Source: a virus
Length of the DNA stretch: 24,484 nucleotides
Strand: one strand, 5' to 3'
Virus record (IMG/VR): IMGVR_UViG_3300032282_004864
Location: 1 to 24,484 of that record
Every line of letters starts with the position of its first letter. Position 1 is the stretch's first letter. The notes beneath the pieces are model-generated. The model was not told the DNA's origin. It was given only the letters and a program-made list of their open reading frames with translations, and searched no databases. Positions 7,901-15,548 of the stretch are shown here, in pieces. Made by a program: the position numbers and the translations under genes.

Positions 7901-9319
7901 CTGGGCGGGTTCGACGTGCTGCACCAGAAGCTGGCGGCGCTGGGAGCCGAAGGCGAGGCCATGTGGATCAAGATTACCCAGGGCGTGGGGAAGAACGATA
8001 AAGCCGGGGCGCAGGCAGCGATCCAGGCCGTGGTGGACGCCCTGGCGAAGCATAACGACAAGCTGGCAGAGGCAGCGGCGGCGGCCGGGCAGTATGGGAT
8101 GTCCTGGGAAGACATGGACAAGACCGTGCAGCAGTCGAAGATCAGCGAAGTGGCAGAAAAGCTGCTGAAGGACCAGGTGGCCCTGGAAGCGCAGGGGTAT
8201 CGGCACGATGCGGTCCTGAAGAAGCAGGCAGAGTCTTACAGCGCCCTGATTGCGAAATCGGCGGCCCTGGGGACCGAACTGCCGGTGGCGATGAAGCCGG
8301 TGCTGCAGAACCTGGCCGACATGGGCCTGCTGGTGGACGACAACGGCGAAAAGATCAAAGACCTGTCTAGGGTGCAGTTCGTCGGGATGGGCGCGGCGGC
8401 AGAGGCTGCGGCGAAGCAGGCGGCCGAAGGCGCGAAGGCAGCCGAAGAACGGATGATCCTGCTGAAGAAGGCCGTGGGCGGACTGTCGGAAAACGAACTG
8501 GCGGCCCTGGGCGACACCGGAAGGGCGGCGCTGAATAAGCTGCTGGAAGGCATCGAAGCCAGCCATGGCAGCGTGGACGGCATGAGCCTGGCGATTAACG
8601 GCGCGAAGGGCGACCTAACCCAGATGAGCGGGGAAGGCCAGCAGGTGTTTGCGAAGATCCTGGAAGCAGCGAAGGATGCGGCCACCCACGGCCTGGACTA
8701 CGTGGGCGAACACGGCATCATGGCGGGCCGGTCCCTGGGCGATTCCCTGAAGACGCTGACGGATGAGGACTTCCCAGGGATGTCGGCGGCGGCACTTGAG
8801 GCCCTGGCGGCCATCCAGGCAGCCACGGGCATGAATAAGACCGAAATATCGCAGTTCGCGGACATCGGGGAAGCGAAGCTGAAGGTGATGGCGGAAAGCA
8901 TGAACCGGATCCTGCCAGCGGCCGACATCGTGGCTGGCGGTTTGCGTGACCGGTTCAATAATCTGACGTTCAATCCGATCAACCTGGACGTGAACGTGAC
9001 CACCCACGGGATGCCGGACCTGAGCGGCGGCGGCGAAGGCGCGGACGGGGACGTGACGCTGCGCGGCGCGGCGGGCGGCGGCCTGTATTCATCCCCCACG
9101 ATCCGGGTGCTGGCGGAATCCGGGCCGGAAGTCGTGGGCAGTCCCAATGCCATCACGCGATCCCTGGCGGCGGCGATGCAGTCCCAGGGCGGCGGCGGGA
9201 TGTTCGGCGGCAGCGGCCAGGCGATGCAGGACATGATGGCCGAACTGCTGCGGGCGATTAAAGCGATGCCGGGCGATATGCGGCGCAACATGCGGGATGC
9301 GGTCCTGCAGCTGGGATAA
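4955..9319 (+). CDS. tail tape measure protein
   Basis: This 1454-residue protein starts at ATG 4955, with AAGGGGG at 4937-4943; a second ATG at 4961 is possible. The N-terminal 100 residues are helical and Gln/Ala-rich. Residues about 290-330 hold hydrophobic helices (FLRLAGVLVAVIGPVAALRA). Residues 450-700 are charged coiled-coil with many Lys/Glu/Gln. A Gly-rich segment (about 839-912) and a hydrophobic Gly/Ala segment (about 936-968, TMIMPGVGTAIGAGIGAAGG) follow. Near residue 1385, SSPTIRVLAESGPEVVG matches the 'aSGPE.V' end common to tape measures. It sets tail length and is likely ejected into the host envelope. It is the longest gene here and follows the chaperones. Confidence 0.92.
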   Translation: MGMSQSQIELLINARNNAQAAFEQLHGQIGNITQGSTQASKAMDTQAQATQASGVAAQATGVAIGMLVDRLVNGLVSAFHSTIDAANKFDAGMIGLQSVSRAFHQDAGLATDAARKLASDGLMSVGDAATGLKNLLAAGFSLPQATELMMRFKDSAAFGRQGALSMGEAVVSATEGVKNGNSVLVDNAGITKNLSQILVEAGKSQNDLSKASSDSSVRMALFNGIVKEGAPQIGDAAKFLETAAGKQAQFSAQVDIAQQKIGKEMQPALLSLLNTMMPMVQVIGDHADVFLRLAGVLVAVIGPVAALRAATALGIPSLVGMADAGINLMSVFSGGVSTIGDFRAGLQMVGEGAGLTFKNLGLVGTAAGIAGAAFAGWEIGRIIGETTGLDHALQGLFERMQGIDKARINAEITQDTINRATAQGAKATISYSEAVQFIMDKEAIRVAQWNASSTVQKAAIDAEVRLGIVTQQRGDQVKEMLDKQDALDKKRLAAVSVAQAQTKAEGEVRQELEVFGMTMASATGLLAKNEAGFRAWADANKVSKDTVDAVEAALKKHTDAQKKAQDQTKALKEEMEKLDGALSGLGLVTREQAVKELDELNKQMLAAQAGGIPVTATVHGMLPKLQELAVKVKASGIEFAEMERTMRAANAVMASMIPNVDIQVGSMANLLQLVPSVNVEIDQHQLALDKASKAYKDLGITSRDELKKLAERAQQDYQNIAAVVGKTAPEAVAAFKKMVDAQKLASGELPSYWQANVAPVMIRSIDTVKQAVDGSFAQMLLGTKSFHDGFLDIWSSLKKGVENVLSSILQAFTDSFLKGLIGAIQGQQGAFSNAFAGLFGGGGAAGGAGGGAGGGGMLAGLFGGGGAIKGMGGAGGGSIFADGSGTGAMTGGAAGGAGAMQMFGGGLMAVTGGISLFQQASQGNKLGSLMAGAQTGAGIGTMIMPGVGTAIGAGIGAAGGFVASLFGGGKDGRAAVNDFASQLGGFDVLHQKLAALGAEGEAMWIKITQGVGKNDKAGAQAAIQAVVDALAKHNDKLAEAAAAAGQYGMSWEDMDKTVQQSKISEVAEKLLKDQVALEAQGYRHDAVLKKQAESYSALIAKSAALGTELPVAMKPVLQNLADMGLLVDDNGEKIKDLSRVQFVGMGAAAEAAAKQAAEGAKAAEERMILLKKAVGGLSENELAALGDTGRAALNKLLEGIEASHGSVDGMSLAINGAKGDLTQMSGEGQQVFAKILEAAKDAATHGLDYVGEHGIMAGRSLGDSLKTLTDEDFPGMSAAALEALAAIQAATGMNKTEISQFADIGEAKLKVMAESMNRILPAADIVAGGLRDRFNNLTFNPINLDVNVTTHGMPDLSGGGEGADGDVTLRGAAGGGLYSSPTIRVLAESGPEVVGSPNAITRSLAAAMQSQGGGGMFGGSGQAMQDMMAELLRAIKAMPGDMRRNMRDAVLQLG
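7470..7560 (+). repeat. GGC-rich low-complexity tract inside tape measure gene
   Basis: This tract is a run of imperfect GGCGGC/GCGGGC units coding for Gly/Ala (GGGGAAGGAGGGAGGGG). It marks a flexible link between the coiled-coil part and the hydrophobic part of the tape measure. It is prone to slippage and to assembly error, although the frame is intact here. Confidence 0.6.
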
Positions 9320-9325
9320 GCGGCC

Positions 9326-11533
9326 ATGGCCTACACCTACAAACGGACCATTCTGGCCGACAGCCCGGCAGCGTTCTGGCGGTTCAATGAGGCGGCGGCG
9401 GCCACAACGGCGGCCGACAGCAGCGGGAACGCGAAGACGGCCACCGTGGTCAGCACGGTGACGTTCGGCGGTGCTGGTGCCCTGGCGAAGGACGCGGACC
9501 TGGCGGCGCAGTTCACGGGCGCGGGGTATCTGACGCAGGCGGCGCTGGCTGCGTCCACGACCACCTACAGCCTGGAATGCTGGCTGAAGCCGGACAGCAG
9601 CCAGGTGGCGGCTGCGGGCGCGATCCTGGCGGCGGATGGCGGCGCGGGCGTGTTCTATCGTCCAGGCACCGGGAAGATCAGCGTGAACTTCAGCGGCGCG
9701 GACCACCTGAACACGTCGGCGCTGACGAATGCCACCTGGGTGCACCTGGCCGTGGTGGTCACGGCTGGCGCGGGCGTGTTCTATCTGAACGGGGTGGCGG
9801 CGGGGACGTTTGCCAGCGCCACGACATTCACGCCGAACCGGATAGGCGGGGACTCCACCAGCCAGAACCTGAAGGGGTATCTGGACGAACTGGCGTATTA
9901 CCCAGGCGTGGCGCTGTCGGCGGCCACGGTCCTGGCGCACTACACGGCGGGGGCCAGCGGGTTCGATCCTTCGCATGAAGTGCAGCTGGAACTGTCCGGG
10001 CGCGGCGCAGGGTGGACCGACGTAACGGCGGACCTGGCGCGGGAAACTGAGGAACTGGATTACGGCATCAAAGGCATCGGGCCGACTGATCGCCTGGCAG
10101 ACACGGGCACGTTCAAATTCAGCCTGGATAACAGCACCAGCAACAGCGGCGGGGTGGTGGGCTACTACTCACCAGGCCACGCCAGTGTCCGGTCTGGGTT
10201 CAAACTGTCGATCAGGGTGCGGGTGGCCATCAACGCCTGGGGCAGGACGTTCTATCGTCACGTCGGGCGGCTGGATGAAATCGACCCGGTGGCGGGCATC
10301 TACGGGAACCGCATCACGCAGTGCACCAGCGTGGACTGGATGGACGAAGCGGCGCGGGCGAAGGTGTCCGGCCTGGCTGTGCAGTTCGACCAGACCAGCC
10401 ACGACCTGTTTACGCTGCTGGCGAACGCAGTATCCACCCCGCCGGAAGCCATCGTGATCAGCACGAACGGCAGCGACACTTACCCGATTGCGCTGGACAC
10501 GGCCGAAGACGAAAAAGTGCAGGTGGTCACCGAACTGAAAAAGATCCTGGATTCCGAACTGGGATACGGGGCCATCATCGGGGACGAAATCCAGGGCGGC
10601 ACCCTGGCGTTCCAGGGGCGGCGCGGGCGCGGGCTGTCGTTCACGAATGCGGATACGTTCGCGGATACGGAATTCATCAGCCTGAAAGCGGCGCAGCATC
10701 GGGCGGACATCGTGAACGCTTTCCAGCTGGTGGCGCACCCCAGGGAAGTGGACACAAACCCAACTTCTATCCTGTATGACCTGAAATCAGCTGTGCCGGT
10801 GGGGCCTGGGGCCACGGTGCGGATCCTGGGGCCGTATCGTGATCCAGACCAGCAGGCCCCACGTATCGGCGGGACGAACATGCAGGCCCCGTCTGTCGTG
10901 TTCCCGCTGGCGGATTATGCGTTCTGGACCAATGACGACGGCACGGGCACCGATCTAACGGCCTATCTGACAGTCGTGGCCAGCTACGGCGGCAGCGGTG
11001 TCCGGTATTCGCTGACGAACACGGCCACCCAGTCGGGCTACGTGACGAAGCTGCAGGCCCGTGGGAAGGCTGTGAAGGGATACCAGACGGTGGTGGCCGA
11101 AGCCAGGGATGCCACCAGCGTGGCGGCAGACGGCGAAAACCTGGTGACGATGGACATGCCTTACCAGTCCACCATCGACGTGGCCCTGGAAGCTGCGCCC
11201 TACCTGGTGGGCGTATTCAAAGATCCAGGCCCACGTCCTTCGGTGACGTTTGAAGTGCCTGCGGACGACGGGGCGGCGCTGAAGCGGCTGCTGGTGCTGG
11301 ACATCAATAGCCGCATAGGGATCAGGGAAACGGTCACGGGCATCACAGACGACGGGCCGGGCACCGTGGTAATTGGGTATTTCATCAATTCGGTGCACAT
11401 TCAGATAGGCGTGACCGGGCGCTATTTGTTCACGTTCACGCTGGCCCCGGCAGACCGGAACAGCTACTGGCTGGTGGAAGTGCCTGGACGTAGCGAACTG
11501 GACGAAACCACGCTGCTGGCCATGTCGCTGTGA
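9326..11533 (+). CDS. tail-tip protein with N-terminal LamG/concanavalin-like domain
   Basis: This 735-residue protein starts at ATG 9326, seven bases after the tape measure stop. Residues about 10-208 show a LamG-like lectin fold: AFWRFNEAA, YSLECWLKP (about 81), WVHLAVVV (about 138), VFYLNGVAAGTF, RIGGDSTSQNLKGYLDELAY and VLAHYTAG. The rest (about 215-735) begins VQLELSGRGAGWTDVTADLA and is a beta-rich virion domain with RTFYRHVGRLDEIDP and a C-terminal SYWLVEVPGRSELDE. Such order after the tape measure fits a distal tail or hub protein. The lectin part probably binds a surface glycan during adsorption. Usual separate distal-tail, hub and tip genes are absent, so this protein may combine several jobs. 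Confidence 0.7.
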   Translation: MAYTYKRTILADSPAAFWRFNEAAAATTAADSSGNAKTATVVSTVTFGGAGALAKDADLAAQFTGAGYLTQAALAASTTTYSLECWLKPDSSQVAAAGAILAADGGAGVFYRPGTGKISVNFSGADHLNTSALTNATWVHLAVVVTAGAGVFYLNGVAAGTFASATTFTPNRIGGDSTSQNLKGYLDELAYYPGVALSAATVLAHYTAGASGFDPSHEVQLELSGRGAGWTDVTADLARETEELDYGIKGIGPTDRLADTGTFKFSLDNSTSNSGGVVGYYSPGHASVRSGFKLSIRVRVAINAWGRTFYRHVGRLDEIDPVAGIYGNRITQCTSVDWMDEAARAKVSGLAVQFDQTSHDLFTLLANAVSTPPEAIVISTNGSDTYPIALDTAEDEKVQVVTELKKILDSELGYGAIIGDEIQGGTLAFQGRRGRGLSFTNADTFADTEFISLKAAQHRADIVNAFQLVAHPREVDTNPTSILYDLKSAVPVGPGATVRILGPYRDPDQQAPRIGGTNMQAPSVVFPLADYAFWTNDDGTGTDLTAYLTVVASYGGSGVRYSLTNTATQSGYVTKLQARGKAVKGYQTVVAEARDATSVAADGENLVTMDMPYQSTIDVALEAAPYLVGVFKDPGPRPSVTFEVPADDGAALKRLLVLDINSRIGIRETVTGITDDGPGTVVIGYFINSVHIQIGVTGRYLFTFTLAPADRNSYWLVEVPGRSELDETTLLAMSL

Positions 11534-11580
11534 TGGTTCGCGTGGTCCTATCTACAGGAAAGCGAAGGGGGAAGTAACGC

Positions 11581-12888
11581 ATGGCATGGACGACACCGGC
11601 AACCTGGACAGCGGGCCAACTGGTCACAGCCCTAGACCTGAATACCCAGGTGCGGGACAACCTGAATATTTTGAAGGCCAGCATCAGCAATGATGGCGGC
11701 ACCTGGTCGGGTTCGGTGACATCTGGCACCAGCGGCACCATCGGATATTCAGATGGTTACTTCGCCAGGGTGGGCGCGAATTCTATCAAACTGTGGAATG
11801 GCGCGGCGCTGGGGACGTTTCAGGCGGGGACCGTCCAGGATTCAGTAGGGACGCTGGCGGCTGTGCGGGGCGGCGCGATTGCCATTACGTCCCAGGCGGC
11901 CCTGGATTTCATCTATGGCGCATCCAGTTCGGCCCTGGCGCGGCTGGCGGCCGGTTCGGCCCTGCAGTTTCCCAGGATTAACGCAGCCGGGAACGGCTGG
12001 GAATTTGCGAACGCGGCCAGCGGAAATAAAGACATTTGCAACGGGCGGCTGACGCTGGAAACAGGAGTGCCTATCAGCGTGACAGACCAGGCGGCTAAAG
12101 GAACGCTCTACTGGACGCCATTCAAAGGGAACCAGGTGGGCCTGTATAACGGGACATCGTGGGACGTGATCACGTTTACTGAGCTGTCGATTTCCCTGGC
12201 CAGCAGCACGGCATCAAAGCCTGCAGACGTGTTTGTCTACAATAACAGCGGCACGGCCACGCTGGAAACGCTGGCCTGGACCAGCACCACGGCGCGGGCG
12301 ACTGCGCTTACAACGCAGGACGGGGTTTACGTGAAAAGCGGGGCCACCACCCGGCGATATGTGGGCACGATTTACATTGATTCAGGCGGGAACACGGCCA
12401 CCGATACCCTGCAGGATCCTGGCGTCTGGAATTTCTATAACCAAGTGCCCAGGCCAGTGGGCGCGGCAGACTCCACAGCCAGCTGGACCTGGGCGACACC
12501 GGCAGGAACGTATCGGGCGGCCAGAAACACCGCAGCGAATGCGGTAAACATCATCGTGGGCCTGGCTGGATACAGCCAGCTGCACCTGACGGCCAGCAGC
12601 ATGGCAGTGTCTGATGCCGGGATCAATAACGGCAACCAGGGCACGGGCATAGGCATAGACAGCAGCACGGTGAATTCGGCCCAAATTTGCTCAAGTGTCA
12701 CGGCCCCAGCCAATTACGGAAACGCCACCAATTCATTCGCGCATTACGAGGGTTACCCGGCCATCGGGAAGCGATCCTATCGCTGGCTGGAATGGGCGAC
12801 AGATAACACGGGCACGGCCACTTTCACATTCTACGGCGCGGCCACGCTGGGCCATCAGATGGGGATTTACGGCTACATGAACCGATAG
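11581..12888 (+). CDS. tail fibre / receptor-binding protein
   Basis: This 435-residue protein starts at ATG 11581 behind a GGGGGAAG site. Its first 30 residues, WTTPATWTAGQLVTALDLNT followed by QVRDNLN, match a short N-terminal motif ('W..G..vTA..LNt.vRDNl') common to phage fibre and collar proteins. The body is rich in Gly, Ser, Thr, Ala and Asn, as in trimeric beta-structured fibres (KLWNGAALGTFQAGTVQDS, YVKSGATTRRYVGTIYIDS). The last 100 residues (SYRWLEWATDNTGTATFTFY) look like a separate head domain that would carry host specificity. It is the last clear virion gene before the lysis region. The receptor cannot be told from sequence. Confidence 0.65.
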   Translation: MAWTTPATWTAGQLVTALDLNTQVRDNLNILKASISNDGGTWSGSVTSGTSGTIGYSDGYFARVGANSIKLWNGAALGTFQAGTVQDSVGTLAAVRGGAIAITSQAALDFIYGASSSALARLAAGSALQFPRINAAGNGWEFANAASGNKDICNGRLTLETGVPISVTDQAAKGTLYWTPFKGNQVGLYNGTSWDVITFTELSISLASSTASKPADVFVYNNSGTATLETLAWTSTTARATALTTQDGVYVKSGATTRRYVGTIYIDSGGNTATDTLQDPGVWNFYNQVPRPVGAADSTASWTWATPAGTYRAARNTAANAVNIIVGLAGYSQLHLTASSMAVSDAGINNGNQGTGIGIDSSTVNSAQICSSVTAPANYGNATNSFAHYEGYPAIGKRSYRWLEWATDNTGTATFTFYGAATLGHQMGIYGYMNR

Positions 12889-12898
12889 GAATAGCGTG

Positions 12899-13405
12899 AT
12901 GATTCCATTCGGTCAGCCGGTGAAGTTTGGGAAGAAGGCCTATCGACAGTTAAACGCGGCCCACGAAGAACTTGAACTGGCCACGAAGAACGCCGAAGTG
13001 CTGCAGGCTATCGCCAGGACGGCGATTATGCAGGCAGACGACATTCGGGCCAGGGCAGCCCAGCGGCTGCGTGATGTAATGGCGCGGCACGGTCTGCCGG
13101 ATGGACACTACAGAAAAGACGACGAAGCCAGGCTGATGCAGCGAATGGTGCCGGAAGAAGAACTGGGACACAAAGGGGGGCGTGATGGGGAAGAAGGATC
13201 TAGTGATGCTGCCGGGGCTGGACAGCAGCGAAGTGGCGGCGATCATGGCGGAAGCGCAGCGGCTGGCGGATCAGTCGGCAGCGCAGGCGGATCAGTCGAA
13301 CGCGGACAGTTCGGCGCAGCACCAGCAGGCGATGGAATCCTACCAGCAGGCCATGGCGCGGCATCTGGACTTCCTGGAACAGAACCCCACGGTGCGGGTG
13401 GCTGA
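12899..13405 (+). CDS. small helical protein, unknown; C-terminal part doubtful
   Basis: ATG 12899 was chosen because AGGA at 12887-12890 is eight bases upstream; GTG 12896 is also in frame. Residues 1-94 form a credible charged helical protein (KAYRQLNAAHEELELATKNA, RAAQRLRDVMARHGLPDGHY). After the run AAAGGGGGG (13172-13180) the chain becomes Gly/Ala low-complexity (HGGSAAAGGSVGSAGGSV), which looks like a shadow of the next gene in another frame. In the -1 frame a stop falls at once (TGA 13183-13185), giving the TGATG junction used elsewhere in this genome. So the true product is perhaps about 95 residues. A family is not recognised; it may be a fibre-assembly or virion accessory. Confidence 0.5.
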   Translation: MIPFGQPVKFGKKAYRQLNAAHEELELATKNAEVLQAIARTAIMQADDIRARAAQRLRDVMARHGLPDGHYRKDDEARLMQRMVPEEELGHKGGRDGEEGSSDAAGAGQQRSGGDHGGSAAAGGSVGSAGGSVERGQFGAAPAGDGILPAGHGAASGLPGTEPHGAGG

Positions 13406-13616
13406 TTATCCTGCGCCAGAAGAACCGCAGGCCCCGGACATGATCGCGGGCCAGTCAGCCCAGGACTGCCTGAATGCGCTGGTGCGCGATGCGTTCGATG
13501 CGATGCTATCCAGGCTGAAGCGTGACGGCCAGGCGGCCAGGCTGCAGCGGTTCCAGGCACTGCCACCAGACACCCAGGAACAGCTACTGAGCGGCACCGA
13601 AGTCAGCGCCACGTAG
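13185..13616 (+). CDS. helical protein of unknown function
   Basis: From ATG 13185 this is about 143 residues; GTG 13182 and ATG 13206 (with AAGGA at 13194-13198) are alternative starts, and the last has the best-spaced ribosome site. The protein is almost all helix: AAIMAEAQRLADQSAAQADQ, a Gln/Ala/Ser linker, MARHLDFLEQNPTVRVADYP, then DCLNALVRDAFDAMLSRLKR. It overlaps the doubtful 3' part of the preceding frame by 221 bases. Content and location between fibre and lysis genes suggest a tail-fibre assembly or virion accessory, but no family is recognised. Confidence 0.6.
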   Translation: MGKKDLVMLPGLDSSEVAAIMAEAQRLADQSAAQADQSNADSSAQHQQAMESYQQAMARHLDFLEQNPTVRVADYPAPEEPQAPDMIAGQSAQDCLNALVRDAFDAMLSRLKRDGQAARLQRFQALPPDTQEQLLSGTEVSAT

Positions 13617-13672
13617 TCGAAGCAGTAGCTGGTGGGCAGCAGTTTCAACCTGGGGCGGGGATCAAACGCAGG

Positions 13673-14332
13673 ATGGGCAAAGGGCTGATGGCGCTGATGG
13701 ATGGGGCAGAAAAACACTGGCAGCTGGTGAGTGCCCTTGGGGGCATTCTCCTGGCCACCCTGCGGTGGACCTGGCCGAACGTGATACTGCCAGGGTATCG
13801 GCTGACGCTGCTGCCGGTGCTGTCGTGGCTGAAGGGCATGGCCCGGCTGCCTGGGCAGGTGGCCAGCCTGGCCACGCTGGCGCTGACCACGGCGGACACC
13901 GTGAACCGGATGAACGACGTGATGAGCAACGGCGGGCGGACGGGTATGGCGGACCAGGTGGTGATGTTGACGGCCAAAGTGCGCCTGGCAAGCCGAAATG
14001 AGGCGGGATGGTTGGCGGATTCCAGCGGGCACAATGTGCGGGTGGATCCAGGGTTTACGGATCTGCTGGGCTGGACTGAATCCGACATGGTGGGGGACGG
14101 GTGGCTGCGGCTGCTGCACCCTGATGACGCCCATGCCTACCTGGACGCCTGGAACCAAAGCCTGGCGCACCAGCTGCCGTTCGTGTTCCCGCACCCCAGA
14201 AACGGCGGCGCGGTGCGATTCATGCAGGCATCTGGCGAATTTCTGCCGGTGAAGGTAACGGCATTCCCGACGATCAAAGAAGTGGGCGGGGTGATCAAAT
14301 GGGTGGGCGTCGTGGAACGGGTGACAGAGTGA
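13673..14332 (+). CDS. membrane-anchored PAS-domain protein
   Basis: This 219-residue protein starts at ATG 13673; ATG 13688 with AAAGGG upstream is an alternative. Residues about 17-55 are hydrophobic (LVSALGGILLATLRW, ILPGYRLTLLPVLSWL), probably one or two membrane segments, followed by a helical linker (60-105). Residues about 110-219 read as a PAS fold: VDPGFTDLLGWTESDMVG, then WLRLLHPDD (144-152), AYLDAW, a PFVFPHPRNGG hairpin, and the closing VGGVIKWVGVVERVTE. PAS domains bind small ligands or cofactors and sense redox, oxygen or metabolites. No kinase, GGDEF or HTH output is attached. The next gene, a cell wall hydrolase, begins inside its stop (GTGA), so a role in lysis timing is plausible but inferred. 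Confidence 0.7.
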   Translation: MGKGLMALMDGAEKHWQLVSALGGILLATLRWTWPNVILPGYRLTLLPVLSWLKGMARLPGQVASLATLALTTADTVNRMNDVMSNGGRTGMADQVVMLTAKVRLASRNEAGWLADSSGHNVRVDPGFTDLLGWTESDMVGDGWLRLLHPDDAHAYLDAWNQSLAHQLPFVFPHPRNGGAVRFMQASGEFLPVKVTAFPTIKEVGGVIKWVGVVERVTE

Positions 14333-14805
14333 CAGACGACGAAATCAAAGGCGGCCTGAATGATCGCCTGGCCCTGGGCCTGACGGCCTGGGCAGAAGCC
14401 AGGGGTGACGCGGCGCAGGGCGGCAGCAGCGTGGAAGAACGCCTGGCCGTGATGGCCGTCTGTCGGAACCGGGCGGCCGATACGCTGCACCGGTGGCCGA
14501 AGACGGTGGCGGGCGTTTGCCTGCAGCCGGTGCAGTTTTCCTGCTGGAATACTGGCGCGGACGTGAACCACCTGGCGCTGATGGCCCAGGCCCAGGCCGT
14601 GCTGGCCGGGATGATCGTGGCCGACAGACTGCTGCAGGAAACGCTTTACCTGGCGGATGGTGTCCTGGCGGGCATCATCGCGGATCGAACGGGCGGCGCA
14701 AACCACTATTACGCGCCGAAGGCCATGGGGGGCAAAGTGCCAGCCTGGGCGAAGGGACGGCAGCCGGTGGCTGCAGTCGGGGATCAGCTGTTCTTCAGGC
14801 TGTGA
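14329..14805 (+). CDS. cell wall hydrolase, SleB-like endolysin
   Basis: This 158-residue enzyme starts at GTG 14329, overlapping the upstream stop by GTGA; an in-frame ATG at 14299 would intrude further into the PAS gene. It has the Hydrolase_2/SleB pattern: LTAWAEARGD with the likely catalytic Glu23, AVMAVCRNRAAD, TVAGVCLQPVQFSCWN and GGANHYYAPKAM followed by PAWAKG. Family members cut peptidoglycan, described as lytic transglycosylases in spore germination and acting as phage lysins. There is no signal peptide, so export needs the holin-type membrane protein encoded next. Full family length is present. Confidence 0.85.
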   Translation: MTDDEIKGGLNDRLALGLTAWAEARGDAAQGGSSVEERLAVMAVCRNRAADTLHRWPKTVAGVCLQPVQFSCWNTGADVNHLALMAQAQAVLAGMIVADRLLQETLYLADGVLAGIIADRTGGANHYYAPKAMGGKVPAWAKGRQPVAAVGDQLFFRL

Positions 14806-14819
14806 AAGGGAAACCGGAC

Positions 14820-15548
14820 ATGACGGGAAACACGAAATACTGGGTGGGTTTGCTGGCGTCGATCTTCGCGGCGCTGTCGGCGGATACAACGCTGTTTCCG
14901 CCATCATGGCATTCCTGGCTGACGCTGCTGGGCGTCCTGGGGACGGCCATCAACGGTTACATGATCCAGCGGCCTGGGCCGAACGATAAGGCGCTGATGA
15001 TCGCCCTGGTGATCGGTGGCGGTCTGCTGCTGTCGTCCGGCTGCGGGCCAAAGATTGCGAACGCCCAGGTGGGCCAGGTGGCGCAGGCCGTGACGTATGC
15101 GCGGCAGGCCATCGCTGGCGCGGATGCGGCGCTGACGACGGTGGACCAGCTGATGAGCGCCACCCCGCCATTGATCCCAAAACAGGAAGGCCTGGCCGTG
15201 GTGCAGGTGATCGGCAGCATGGGCCGGGAACTGCAGCGGGCGGCGAAGGCGCTGGAATTGTGGAAGGCGGCCACCAACCAGGTGGACCGTGCGAATGCCT
15301 GGGCTGTGGCGCAGGCGTCGATCCAGGCGGCGCAGCAGGCCGTGCTGCAGGCCGTGGTGCCGATCAATGACGCGGCGGCGCGGGCCAAGGTGATCACCGT
15401 GCTGCAGGGCGTCCAGGCGGCGCTGGGCGCGATACGTTTGGGCGCGGCCATCGCGGGCATTACCGGCGGGGACGATCCGGCGGAAGACCTGGCGGCGCTG
15501 GGCGGGCGGATGGATCGGCTGGCCATTTCCTGGGGGGGTGCACTGTGA
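14820..15548 (+). CDS. holin-like membrane segments fused to lipoprotein-type sequence
   Basis: From ATG 14820 (AAGGGAAA upstream) the protein is 242 residues. Residues 7-22 (YWVGLLASIFAALSAD) and 30-48 (WHSWLTLLGVLGTAINGYM) resemble two holin segments. Residues 59-75 (LMIALVIGGGLLLSSGC) form a type II signal-like segment ending in a lipobox Cys75. Internal in-frame starts exist: ATG 14961 gives a product with Arg and Lys ahead of the hydrophobic core, and ATG 14997 starts right at it. The remaining residues are Ala/Gln-rich helices (AVTYARQAIAGADAALTTVD, QASIQAAQQAVLQAV). A holin plus an outer-membrane lipoprotein (o-spanin-like) from one frame is the simplest reading; full-length-only translation is the alternative. 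Confidence 0.6.
   Translation: MTGNTKYWVGLLASIFAALSADTTLFPPSWHSWLTLLGVLGTAINGYMIQRPGPNDKALMIALVIGGGLLLSSGCGPKIANAQVGQVAQAVTYARQAIAGADAALTTVDQLMSATPPLIPKQEGLAVVQVIGSMGRELQRAAKALELWKAATNQVDRANAWAVAQASIQAAQQAVLQAVVPINDAAARAKVITVLQGVQAALGAIRLGAAIAGITGGDDPAEDLAALGGRMDRLAISWGGAL

Noticed and set aside
7397-8566. Antisense open frame opposite the Gly-rich part of the tape measure
   Set aside because: It arises from the GGC-rich tract read on the other strand; low complexity and no motif.
9577-9978. A second + frame of 133 codons inside the tail-tip gene
   Set aside because: It is a Gly/Arg-rich out-of-frame reading of the LamG-like domain with no ribosome site.
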